In this document: piece after piece, positions 16,665 through 24,606 of the stretch
Numbering within the stretch: position 1 is the first letter of the stretch
Layout of the letters: each line of letters begins with the position of its first letter
Assembly (NCBI GenBank): GCA_963712765.1
Contig: CAVQIX010000006.1
Location: 186,001-250,000 of the forward strand
Direction of reading: 5' to 3'
DNA: 64,000 bases
Source: CAXMST01 sp963712765
Lineage (GTDB): Bacteria > Actinomycetota > Thermoleophilia > Solirubrobacterales > 70-9
Position numbers and translations under genes: made by a program
The notes under the pieces: generated by a model
Told to the model about the DNA's origin: nothing
The model's input: only the letters and a program-made list of their open reading frames with translations
Databases searched by the model: none

Positions 16665-17789
16665 CTAGGCCGGCGTCCCCAGCGTGGTCGCGGCGCCCTG
16701 GTAGGTCTGGTTGCTCTGCATCGAGCCGCCGAGCAGCCGTCTCAGCTCCTCCGGATGTGCCGCACGCGACTCGGCGAGCTGGCGGGTGATCTTTCCCTGA
16801 CGCAGGAGCTGGGCGAGGTGGGCGTCCATGGTCTGCATCCCGGTCGACCCCGAGGTCTGGATCGCGGAGTAGATCTGATGGGTCTTGCCCTCGCGGATCA
16901 GGTTGCGGACAGCCGGGGTCGGCACCAGCACCTCGCAGGCGCAGGCGCGGCCGGCGCCGTCGGACGTCGGCAGCAGCTGCTGGGTGACGATGCCTTGCAG
17001 GGCGACCGAGAGCTGCATCCGCACCTGGCTCTGCTGGGCGGCGGGGAAGACGTCGATGATGCGGTCAATGGTCTGGGCGGTCGATTGCGTATGCAGGGTG
17101 GCGAAGACGAGGTGACCGGTCTCGGCCGCGGTCAGGGCGGTTGAGATCGTCTCGAGGTCGCGCATCTCGCCGACGAGGATCACGTCGGGGTCCTGACGCA
17201 GGGCGGCCTTGAGCGCGGTCGCGAAGTTGACAGCGTCGCTCCCGATCTCTCGCTGGTTGACGATGCACTTCTGATGACGGTGCATGAACTCGATCGGGTC
17301 CTCGATCGTCAGGATGTGTTCCTCGCGCTCGCGGTTGATCATGTCGATCATCGCCGCCAGGCTGGTGGTCTTGCCCGAGCCGGTCGGGCCGGTGACGAGC
17401 ACGAAGCCGCGGGGCTTACGGGTGAAATCCTCCAGCACCGTCGGCAGGGCGAGCTCGTCGATCGACTTGATCTCCTGAGGAATGTGGCGGAAGGCGGCGC
17501 TGATCGCGCCCCGCTGGAAGTAGCAGTTGACGCGGAAGCGCGCGACCTTGGGGATCGAGTAGGCGAAGTCGAGCTGCTGCTCGTTCTCGAAGCGCTTGCG
17601 CTGGTCGCTGTTGAGGATCGAGTAGATGACCTCGCGGGTCAGCTGCGGCGTCAGCGCCGGGTAGTCGTCCATCGGTGAGATCCGCCCACGGACCCGGATC
17701 GCGGGCGGAAAGCCCGGCGTCAGGTGCACGTCGGAGGCACGCACGTCGACCATCCGCGTGAGTACCTCGGCAAAGTCGAAGTCGCTCAT
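16665..17789 (-). CDS. pilT: Twitching motility retraction ATPase PilT
   Basis: A 374-residue hexameric secretion ATPase. It has an N-terminal DxHL segment (RASDVHLTPG), Walker A GPTGSGKTTSL (about residues 133-143), the Asp box and Walker B DPDVILVGEMRD, and the His box ATLHT. The AIRNLIREGK-type segment of PilT appears as AVRNLIREGKTHQIY, and that plus the short length distinguish it from PilB. It powers pilus retraction. A sigma-28-like -10 ends 10 bases before its ATG, so the message would be nearly leaderless. Confidence 0.96.
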   Translation of the reverse strand: MSDFDFAEVLTRMVDVRASDVHLTPGFPPAIRVRGRISPMDDYPALTPQLTREVIYSILNSDQRKRFENEQQLDFAYSIPKVARFRVNCYFQRGAISAAFRHIPQEIKSIDELALPTVLEDFTRKPRGFVLVTGPTGSGKTTSLAAMIDMINREREEHILTIEDPIEFMHRHQKCIVNQREIGSDAVNFATALKAALRQDPDVILVGEMRDLETISTALTAAETGHLVFATLHTQSTAQTIDRIIDVFPAAQQSQVRMQLSVALQGIVTQQLLPTSDGAGRACACEVLVPTPAVRNLIREGKTHQIYSAIQTSGSTGMQTMDAHLAQLLRQGKITRQLAESRAAHPEELRRLLGGSMQSNQTYQGAATTLGTPA

Positions 17790-17798
17790 TGGTCCAAT

Positions 17799-17826
17799 AG
17801 ATCGTCATCTCGCGGCTGTTTCTTGA
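17799..17826 (-). promoter_or_regulatory. Sigma-28/WhiG-type promoter for pilT-pilC
   Basis: The minus strand reads TCAA, 16 bases, GACGATCT. It is weaker than the pilA and minor-pilin sites (A for C at the second -10 base) but has the identical spacing. The predicted start of transcription falls only a few bases before the pilT ATG. Confidence 0.45.
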
Positions 17827-17846
17827 GCGCTCGTGGACGACGCCCA

Positions 17847-19013
17847 CTAGCTGCTCGGCTGCTCGGACGGCTCTCCCCCCGCCTCCAGCGCCTCACCACC
17901 GCCCTCGCCGCGCCGGTAGGCGAGCAGCTCGCGAACGGCAATCTGCAACGCGGCTGCCACCGGAATCGCGAGCAGCGCACCGATAATGCCGAGCAGGAAG
18001 CCGCCGATCAGGGCCGCAACCACGATGATGAACGGGTCCAGCGCCACCGCGCGGCTCTGGATCCGCGGCTGGATCACGTAGTTCTCGAACTGCTGGTAGG
18101 CGATCGCGAAGGCGACCCAGATGATCGTGGTGGTCGGGAAGTCCGCGAAGACGGTGATCACGGCGACGATAAAGGCGCCGATCGACGCTCCAATCAGCGG
18201 GATCAGGTCGAACAACGCGATGATCACCGCCAGCGCCAGCGGCGCCGGGACCCCGAGGATCGTCAGCACGATGAAGGCGGCGATCCCGGCGATCGTCGCC
18301 TGCGCCAGTGCTCCTCTGACGTAGGCGCTGACCGCGAACGCGATCCGGTCGAGGGCGCCGCGGATCGCCTCCCGCTCCTGCTTGGGGCGGTAGCGGAGCG
18401 CGGCATCGGTCCAGACCCGGCCACGGGAAACCATGAAGACGCTGAGGACGAGGATCGTGAAGACCGCGAACACGGAGCTGATCAGGCCGGCGCCCACATC
18501 CGCCAGAGCTCCCGCGGTGTTGTCGAGATCGGAGGCCAGCGTCTGGGCGAGCTCCTGCAGCTTGGTGGTCAGATCGAAGTTCTCGTTCAGCTCCTGCAGC
18601 TGCTTGTTGTCCTGGATGAACTGACTCAGGTCCTGCACGTATCCGGGCAGTTCGCTGACCAGCGAGGCCAGGGCCCGAACCGCCGGCGGGATCAGGATCG
18701 CGCCGATCGTGATCGGGACCAGGATCAGGCCGGCGTAGACGATTGCGATCGCAGGCCCACGCGGCATCCGGGTCGAGAGCCGATTGACCGGCGCCGAGAC
18801 GACGACCGCGACGAAGGTCGCCATCGCGAGATAGAAGAGCGGGGTGCGGACCAGATAGACGATGTAGAGGGCCAGGGCGCTGAGCACCACCGTGACGACG
18901 ACGCGGAGAATCGCCCGGACGGTCGGCTCGCGAGCCGAGCCCGGCTGTGAGGGCAGTCCGGCGCCCACGGCCTCTGTGGGCGAATCGCCGCTCGATGCGG
19001 GAGGATTCTCCAT
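17847..19013 (-). CDS. AI-2E family transporter
   Basis: A 388-residue membrane protein with about eight hydrophobic segments. It has the family pattern of two N-terminal helices, a long amphipathic region (LPGYVQDLSQFIQDNKQLQEL) and the conserved C-terminal block LFDLIPLIGASIGAF ... QFENYVIQPRIQSRAVAL. Known members export autoinducer-2 or act as Na+/H+ antiporters; the substrate here is open. ATG 19013 is chosen because upstream codons lie in the divergent neighbour's start region. Only 4 bases separate it from the start of that neighbour. Confidence 0.88.
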   Translation of the reverse strand: MENPPASSGDSPTEAVGAGLPSQPGSAREPTVRAILRVVVTVVLSALALYIVYLVRTPLFYLAMATFVAVVVSAPVNRLSTRMPRGPAIAIVYAGLILVPITIGAILIPPAVRALASLVSELPGYVQDLSQFIQDNKQLQELNENFDLTTKLQELAQTLASDLDNTAGALADVGAGLISSVFAVFTILVLSVFMVSRGRVWTDAALRYRPKQEREAIRGALDRIAFAVSAYVRGALAQATIAGIAAFIVLTILGVPAPLALAVIIALFDLIPLIGASIGAFIVAVITVFADFPTTTIIWVAFAIAYQQFENYVIQPRIQSRAVALDPFIIVVAALIGGFLLGIIGALLAIPVAAALQIAVRELLAYRRGEGGGEALEAGGEPSEQPSS

Positions 19014-19017
19014 CCCC

Positions 19018-21198
19018 GTGGTTGTAAGGACGAGATCGGACGTATCGCCGAACCCGCTCAGGCTGGTGCTCAGGGCGCTGGTCGTCCTGATCGTCAACGC
19101 CGTCGCGCTGCTGCTCCTCTCCGAGGTCCTTACCGGCTTCGTCCTCGACGGTCCTGCGGCGGCGCTCTGGACGGCCCTGCTGGTCGGACTTCTCAACGGC
19201 CTGGTCTGGCCGACGCTGGCGCGCCTGACGCTGCCCTTGAACGTGCTCACCCTCGGCGGCGCCGCGATCGTCCTCAACGCGGTCCTGGTCACGCTCGTGA
19301 TCGACCTCATCCCGGACGCTCAGATCAGTGGTCTCGGCGAGGGAATCGTCGTCACCATCGGCCTCACCGCCCTGACCGCGCTGTTCTCGGCACTGCTCGC
19401 GATCGGCGATGACCAATCCTGGTACCGCAACGTCGTCGAGCGAGGCCTCAAGCGCCGCGGCGAACGGATCGAGAGCGAGGTCCCGGGCGTGCTGTTCCTG
19501 GAGATCGACGGCCTCGCGCACCAGATCGCCCAGCGTGCGCTTCGGGACGGGACCGCCCCCAACCTGGCCCGCTGGGTGCGAGACGGAAGCCACCGGCTGC
19601 GCGATTGGGAGACCGACCTCTCCTCGCAGACGGGGGCGATGCAGGCCGGGATCCTGCACGGCAACAATCACGACATGCCCGCCTTCCGCTGGTGGGAGAA
19701 GGACCGCGGCACCGCGATCGTCACCAACCACCCCAAGGATGCGACCGAGATCGAGCGGCGGCATTCCAACGGCCGCGGCTTGCTCCACGCTGACGGGGCG
19801 AGCCGCGCCAACATCCTCTCCGGGGATGCGCCGCACTCGATGCTGACGATGAGCACCGCCCTGCACCGCCGCCGGCCGCTCGGCAAGGACTACGCCGCCT
19901 ACTTCGCGCGGCCATACGCCACCCTGAAGACCGCCGGAGGCGCGATCGCCGACTACGCCCGCGAGCGCCACGCCGCGGCCCGCCAGAGGCGGCGTGATGT
20001 GCGCCCCAGAGTCGAGCGCAACCGCGTCTACGCCGCGATGCGGGCCTTCGCGACCGCGATCCAGCTCGACCTGCAGGTCGCCGCCGTCGTCGGCGACGTG
20101 CTTGCCGGGCGGCCGGTGGTCTACACGACCTTCCTCGCCTACGACGAGGTCGCCCACCATTCCGGGATCGAGCGGACGGACACGATGCAGGTCCTTGCCA
20201 AGGTCGATCGTGCCCTCGGCCAGATCGAGTCCGCCGTCGCCTCAGCGCCGCGGCCCTATCGCCTGGTCGCGCTCTCCGACCATGGCCAATCCCAGGGAGC
20301 GACCTTCAAGCAGCGCTACGGGATCACGCTCGAGGATCTGGTCACCGAGCACTGCGCCTCAGACGCGATCCAAGCCGCCTCGGGCGGCGAAGACGAGGCG
20401 ACCGCCTATCTCAGCGCCGGCTTGACCGAGCTCGGGCGCGACGACACCGCGGCCGGCCGTACGGTGCGGGCCTTCACCCGTGGGCGCCGCGAGGGCGAGG
20501 AGGTCGTGATCGAATCGGGCAGCGAGGCGCAGACAGCCGACGGCGCCCGTCTCGATGGTCAGTCGGCCCGGGACTCCGGCGCCGGGGAGGAGCTGCCCGA
20601 GCTCTCGGTGATGGCCTCCGGCTGCCTCGGGCTGATCAGCTTCCCACGCGAGCCCGGCCGACTCACCAGGGAGCGGATCGACGAGCTCCATCCCCACCTG
20701 ATCGACGAGCTGAAGCGGCATCCGGGGATCGGCTTCATGATGGTCCGGACCGAGGCCGAGGGCCCGGTGGCGCTCGGGGCCGACGGCAGCCACCGCCTTT
20801 CCGACGGCCGGATCGAGGGCGAGGATCCACTCGCGGTTTTCGGCCCCAACACCGCCGCTCACCTGAGGCGGACCGACTCATTCCCGCATTGCCCCGACCT
20901 GGTCCTCAACAGCACCTACTGGACGGATGCCGAGGAGGTCGCCGCCTTCGAGGAGCTGGTCGGCTCGCACGGGGGCATCGGCGGCCCGCAGAGTCAACCG
21001 TTCGTCTGCCACCCCTCCGATCTGCCCTGGCCCGAGGACGGGGTCGTCGGGGCTGAGGCGCTCCACCGGGTCTTCTGCGGCTGGCTCGCGCTGCTCGGTC
21101 AGGAGGCCTACGCCGACAACCCGGAGGGATCGAGCGAGACGCTCTCCCCGGGCTCCAGCGCCAGCATCGAGACCGACGGCGCCCGCTTCTCCAGCTGA
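19018..21198 (+). CDS. Phage-holin-like membrane domain fused to phosphodiesterase
   Basis: About 726 residues from GTG 19018. Residues ~10-130 hold four hydrophobic helices of the phage_holin_4-like type (LRLVLRALVVLIVNAVALLLL, LLVGLLNGLVWPTLARLTLP). The rest is an alkaline-phosphatase-superfamily domain with metal/nucleophile motifs FLEIDGLAHQ, SSQTGAMQAGILHGN, YDEVAHHSG and LSDHGQSQG. The enzyme would sit at the membrane and hydrolyse a phosphodiester or pyrophosphate; the substrate is unknown. GGGAGG lies 12 bases before the GTG, which is long, so a start at a GTG 17 codons later cannot be excluded. The 3' end overlaps the convergent next gene by 91 bases. Confidence 0.85.
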   Translation: MVVRTRSDVSPNPLRLVLRALVVLIVNAVALLLLSEVLTGFVLDGPAAALWTALLVGLLNGLVWPTLARLTLPLNVLTLGGAAIVLNAVLVTLVIDLIPDAQISGLGEGIVVTIGLTALTALFSALLAIGDDQSWYRNVVERGLKRRGERIESEVPGVLFLEIDGLAHQIAQRALRDGTAPNLARWVRDGSHRLRDWETDLSSQTGAMQAGILHGNNHDMPAFRWWEKDRGTAIVTNHPKDATEIERRHSNGRGLLHADGASRANILSGDAPHSMLTMSTALHRRRPLGKDYAAYFARPYATLKTAGGAIADYARERHAAARQRRRDVRPRVERNRVYAAMRAFATAIQLDLQVAAVVGDVLAGRPVVYTTFLAYDEVAHHSGIERTDTMQVLAKVDRALGQIESAVASAPRPYRLVALSDHGQSQGATFKQRYGITLEDLVTEHCASDAIQAASGGEDEATAYLSAGLTELGRDDTAAGRTVRAFTRGRREGEEVVIESGSEAQTADGARLDGQSARDSGAGEELPELSVMASGCLGLISFPREPGRLTRERIDELHPHLIDELKRHPGIGFMMVRTEAEGPVALGADGSHRLSDGRIEGEDPLAVFGPNTAAHLRRTDSFPHCPDLVLNSTYWTDAEEVAAFEELVGSHGGIGGPQSQPFVCHPSDLPWPEDGVVGAEALHRVFCGWLALLGQEAYADNPEGSSETLSPGSSASIETDGARFSS

Positions 21199-21884
21199 GC
21201 GCGAAACCGCTCCAGCGGCTCGCGCACCGCGCCGGGATCGGTGCTCATCCCGAGGCGGCTGTAGGTGCCCCAGTGGATCGGGACGACGACCGAGGGTGCA
21301 AGTCGCAGCGCCGCCTCGGCAGCGCGATCGGGGTCGAGATGTCCGGGCCCGACCCGCGGCCCCCAGCCGGTGATCGGCAAGAGCGCCACCTCTACGTCCG
21401 CGGAGAGCTGCTCCATGTGGTCGAAGAGGTCGGTATCGCCCGCGAAGTAGACGCCACGGCCGGCGCCGGGGTTGAGCACGAATCCGACCGACGGCGCGTC
21501 CCGAAGCCAGGGCCAGCGGCGGCCGTCGTGGACGGCGTCGACCGCGCGGACCTCCACCCCGCCGATCTCGGCGCTCTCGCCCTCCGCCAACTCGACCGGC
21601 TCCGGCAGGCGGGCCCGACGTATCGCGGCGGCCGCCGAGGGTCCGGCGAGCAGCGCCGGGCTGCCGGGGATCGAGCGTAGTGAGGGCAGGTCGAGATGGT
21701 CGTGGTGTCCGTGTGAGATCAGGACTCCATCGAGGCCACTGATCAGTCCCGGATCCGGCACCGCGACCCGCCGGCGCAGGTGCCCGACCCGCGGCCGCAG
21801 GACTGGATCGGTCAGAAAGCCGGCGCCGCCGATCTCGACCAGGACCGTGGCGTGGCCGACGTAGGTGATCCGCAGCGGCTTCAC
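21108..21884 (-). CDS. UlaG-like metallo-beta-lactamase-fold hydrolase
   Basis: The 258-residue protein opens with ITYVGHATVLVEIGG and carries the zinc motif SHGHHDHLD near residue 58, then VNPGAGRGVYFAGDTDLFDHM and VPIHWGTYSRLG. This is the pattern of the UlaG/N-acyl-phosphatidylethanolamine hydrolase-like branch of MBL-fold enzymes. Its last 30 codons are read on the opposite strand as the end of the phosphodiesterase gene. Substrate is unknown. Confidence 0.9.
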   Translation of the reverse strand: MKPLRITYVGHATVLVEIGGAGFLTDPVLRPRVGHLRRRVAVPDPGLISGLDGVLISHGHHDHLDLPSLRSIPGSPALLAGPSAAAAIRRARLPEPVELAEGESAEIGGVEVRAVDAVHDGRRWPWLRDAPSVGFVLNPGAGRGVYFAGDTDLFDHMEQLSADVEVALLPITGWGPRVGPGHLDPDRAAEAALRLAPSVVVPIHWGTYSRLGMSTDPGAVREPLERFRAQLEKRAPSVSMLALEPGESVSLDPSGLSA

Positions 21885-21938
21885 AGCTCGCAGGGTAGAT
21901 CACCTCCGGAATCCGCCCCCGAGTCCCGCCGCCCCCCC

Positions 21939-23750
21939 TCAAACAGCGACGCGGGCGACCTCTTCGATGCTGGTGACGCCCGAGCGGACCTTCTGCAAGC
22001 CGGCCTCCTTGAGGGTCAGCATGCCCTCCTCGCGGGCGAGCGCTGTGATTTCGGCCTGTGGGGCGCCGCCGACGGTCAGGTCCTTGAGCCGCTCGGTCAT
22101 CTCCATCACCGAGTAGAGGCCGATTCGGCCCTTGTATCCGGTCCCGTTGCAACGGGCGCACCCGACCGGCTCGTATGCCTCGATGTCGGCGCCGACTCTG
22201 AAGCCGGCCTCCTCGAGCGCGCCGCCGGTCAGGAGCGTGCGGCGCTTGCAGTTGGTGCAGAGAGTCCGTGCCAGTCGCTGGGCGACGACGCAGTCGACCG
22301 CCGAGGCGGTGAGGAAGGACTCGACACCCATCTTCGACAGCCGGGTGACCGCGCCCGGCGCATCGTTGGTGTGCAGGGTTGAGAGCACCATGTGGCCCGT
22401 GAGCGCGGCCTCGATCGCGATCCGGGCCGTCTCGGCATCGCGGATCTCGCCCACCATCATGATGTCGGGGTCGGCCCGGAGCATCGAGCGCAGGCCGTTG
22501 GCGAAGGTCAGGCCGGCCTTGCGGTTGACGCCGATCTGATTTATGCCGGAGATCCGGTACTCGACCGGGTCCTCGATCGTGATGATGTTCTTGGCGACCT
22601 CGTTGAGCTCGGTCAGCGCCGAATACAGCGTCGTCGATTTCCCGGATCCGGTCGGGCCGGTGACCAGCACCGCGCCGTAGGCCTGATGAAAGGCGCGCTC
22701 GAAGCGCTCCCGCTGATCCTCCGCCATCCCGAGATCGTCGAGCGAACGCAGGGCCTGGCTCTTGTCGAGGATGCGCAGCGTGCAACCCTCGCCCTTCTGG
22801 GTCGGGACGGTGACGACACGGAGATCGACCTTGCGGTCCTCGACGGTGAGGCTGACCCGGCCATCCTGGGGCACCCTCTTCTCGGCAATATCCAGATCGC
22901 TCATGATCTTCACGCGGCTGACCACGCCGGAGACCATCCGCTTGGGGACGCGCGCCGCCTCGTACAGGACACCGTCGACGCGGAAGCGAACCCGCATCTC
23001 CCTCTCCTCGGGCTCGAAGTGGATGTCGGATGCGCCCTCGGCGACGGCCTGGCCGAGGATGGAGTAGACGAGCTTGATCACCGGCGCGTCGTCGGCCGAC
23101 TCGCGCAACTCGGTGACGTCGGCGCCTGAGAGGTGCTCCTCCTCCTCGTCCTCCTCGACGGCCTCCGCGACGCTGGTCTCGAGCGTGTTCAGGCGCCCGA
23201 TCAAGGCATCGACGTCAGGCTCGGCGGCGACCGCGACCTTGCAGTTGAGCCCGGTCATCATCTGCACGTCATCGACCGCTACGACGTTGGCGGGGTCGAC
23301 CATCGCGAGGATCACGGTCTCCTCGTCGATGTAGCCCACCGGCACCGCCCCGTAGCGGCGGGCGGTGCTGACGCTGATCAGGTTGGCGGCGCCCATGTCG
23401 ACCTGGAAGCTGTTGAGGTCGAGGTGGTCGAGGCCGTAGCGCTCGGCCATCGCCCTGGCGAGCTGATCGCTGTCGATCAGGCCCTGCTCGAGCATCAGGT
23501 CCTCGGGCGAGTGGCCGGCGGTGCGCGCCTCATCGATCACCTGCTGAACGCGCGCGTCGCTGACGTAACCGAGCGCGACGATCACGTCGGTGATGAACTC
23601 ACCGGTGTGCGTCCGGGTCCGCGGCGCGGTCATGCCCGCTGGGCTGTCCAGGACCTCGCCCTCGAGCTCGGGGGCCGGCGCCGCGGCGGCAGTGGCCGGC
23701 GCGGGGACCGGCCGGAGGTGGCTGGGTCGATTGGAGGAGTCTGGGGTCAT
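21939..23750 (-). CDS. pilB: Type IV pilus extension ATPase PilB
   Basis: The 603-residue protein has a Pro/Ala-rich N-terminus, an MshEN-like region (about residues 48-180: GHSPEDLMLEQGLIDSDQLA), Walker A GPTGSGKSTTL (~residue 365), Walker B DPDIMMVGEIRD and TLHTNDAPGA. A tetracysteine zinc knuckle CTNCKR ... CARCNG (about 500-530) is typical of PilB/GspE and absent from PilT. It drives pilin polymerisation. The MshEN region in relatives binds c-di-GMP, but here the RLGxxL half-motif is degenerate. The start ATG overlaps the aroE stop by 4 bases (ATGA). Confidence 0.95.
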   Translation of the reverse strand: MTPDSSNRPSHLRPVPAPATAAAAPAPELEGEVLDSPAGMTAPRTRTHTGEFITDVIVALGYVSDARVQQVIDEARTAGHSPEDLMLEQGLIDSDQLARAMAERYGLDHLDLNSFQVDMGAANLISVSTARRYGAVPVGYIDEETVILAMVDPANVVAVDDVQMMTGLNCKVAVAAEPDVDALIGRLNTLETSVAEAVEEDEEEEHLSGADVTELRESADDAPVIKLVYSILGQAVAEGASDIHFEPEEREMRVRFRVDGVLYEAARVPKRMVSGVVSRVKIMSDLDIAEKRVPQDGRVSLTVEDRKVDLRVVTVPTQKGEGCTLRILDKSQALRSLDDLGMAEDQRERFERAFHQAYGAVLVTGPTGSGKSTTLYSALTELNEVAKNIITIEDPVEYRISGINQIGVNRKAGLTFANGLRSMLRADPDIMMVGEIRDAETARIAIEAALTGHMVLSTLHTNDAPGAVTRLSKMGVESFLTASAVDCVVAQRLARTLCTNCKRRTLLTGGALEEAGFRVGADIEAYEPVGCARCNGTGYKGRIGLYSVMEMTERLKDLTVGGAPQAEITALAREEGMLTLKEAGLQKVRSGVTSIEEVARVAV

Positions 23751-24598
23751 TGCTGTAAGGGCTTGGGTTTCACCGCGTGTCGCATGGTCGCCATCGGAGC
23801 GCTCAGGCCGGTCCAGATCTTGAATGATGCGGCGCCCTGACGAACCAGGATCTCCAGTCCGTCAACCGTTTGTGCCCCGGCCTCCTTCGCAACTCTGATC
23901 AGCCCGGTCTCTCCCATCCCATATACGAGATCGACCACGACCTGTGTTTCCATTAGCTGATCGGCCCGAATCGGGGTGGCCTTGAATACTGCACCGCTCG
24001 TTCTAGACGCCGCACCGGCTCCCGGTGCGGCCTCCTCGAGACCCAAGGATGTGGTGTTGACCACGATTCCATACCGCGAGAGGGATTCGATCGAGCCGTT
24101 GCCGAGCGAGCGGGCCCCCATCCGATCCGCCAGCGCCTGGGCCCGCTCGGCCGTCCGGTTCCAGATCTCGACCTCGGCTCCGGCGCGGCGCAGGGCCCAG
24201 ACGGCCGCCCGCGCCGACCCGCCGGCGCCCAGGACCAGCGTCAGCTCCCCCTCGGGCGGGGACGGCAGCGCGTCGATCAGCCCGGGCGCATCGGTGTTGG
24301 CGGCCTCGATCCCGGCGGCGCCGAAGCTGAGCGTGTTTGCCGCTCCGATCGCTCTCGCTGCCTCAGAGGCCCGGTCGGCCAACGCCAGCGCGGCCTGCTT
24401 GTGGGGGATCGTGACGTTCGCTCCGACGAATCCGGCCGATCGCAGCTCCTCCACGCCGGTCCCGAAATCCTCCGGGCTGAGCTCGATCGCCTCGTAGCTC
24501 CACTCCTCGTCGAGCCCGAGCTCGGCGAAGGCTGCGTTGTGCATGCGCGGCGAGAGCGAGTGGGAGACGGGCTGACCCAGTACCGCGAGCCGCTTCAC
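23747..24598 (-). CDS. aroE: Shikimate dehydrogenase
   Basis: A 283-residue enzyme with the shikimate-binding SHSLSPRMHN (residues ~12-21), NVTIPHK with the catalytic Lys, ANTDAPGLIDAL, and the NADP loop VLGAGGSARAAVWALRRAG. It reduces 3-dehydroshikimate with NADPH. It starts with GTG at 24598, 8 bases after mltG, and its stop overlaps pilB. Thus a housekeeping enzyme and the pilus extension motor share a message. Confidence 0.96.
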   Translation of the reverse strand: MKRLAVLGQPVSHSLSPRMHNAAFAELGLDEEWSYEAIELSPEDFGTGVEELRSAGFVGANVTIPHKQAALALADRASEAARAIGAANTLSFGAAGIEAANTDAPGLIDALPSPPEGELTLVLGAGGSARAAVWALRRAGAEVEIWNRTAERAQALADRMGARSLGNGSIESLSRYGIVVNTTSLGLEEAAPGAGAASRTSGAVFKATPIRADQLMETQVVVDLVYGMGETGLIRVAKEAGAQTVDGLEILVRQGAASFKIWTGLSAPMATMRHAVKPKPLQQ

Positions 24599-24606
24599 TC
24601 CGCCCC

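Noticed and set aside
17893..20160. A 755-codon minus-strand open frame
   Set aside because: It overlaps both the AI-2E gene in another frame and the phosphodiesterase antisense; the product is Arg/Gly/Asp repeats without structure.
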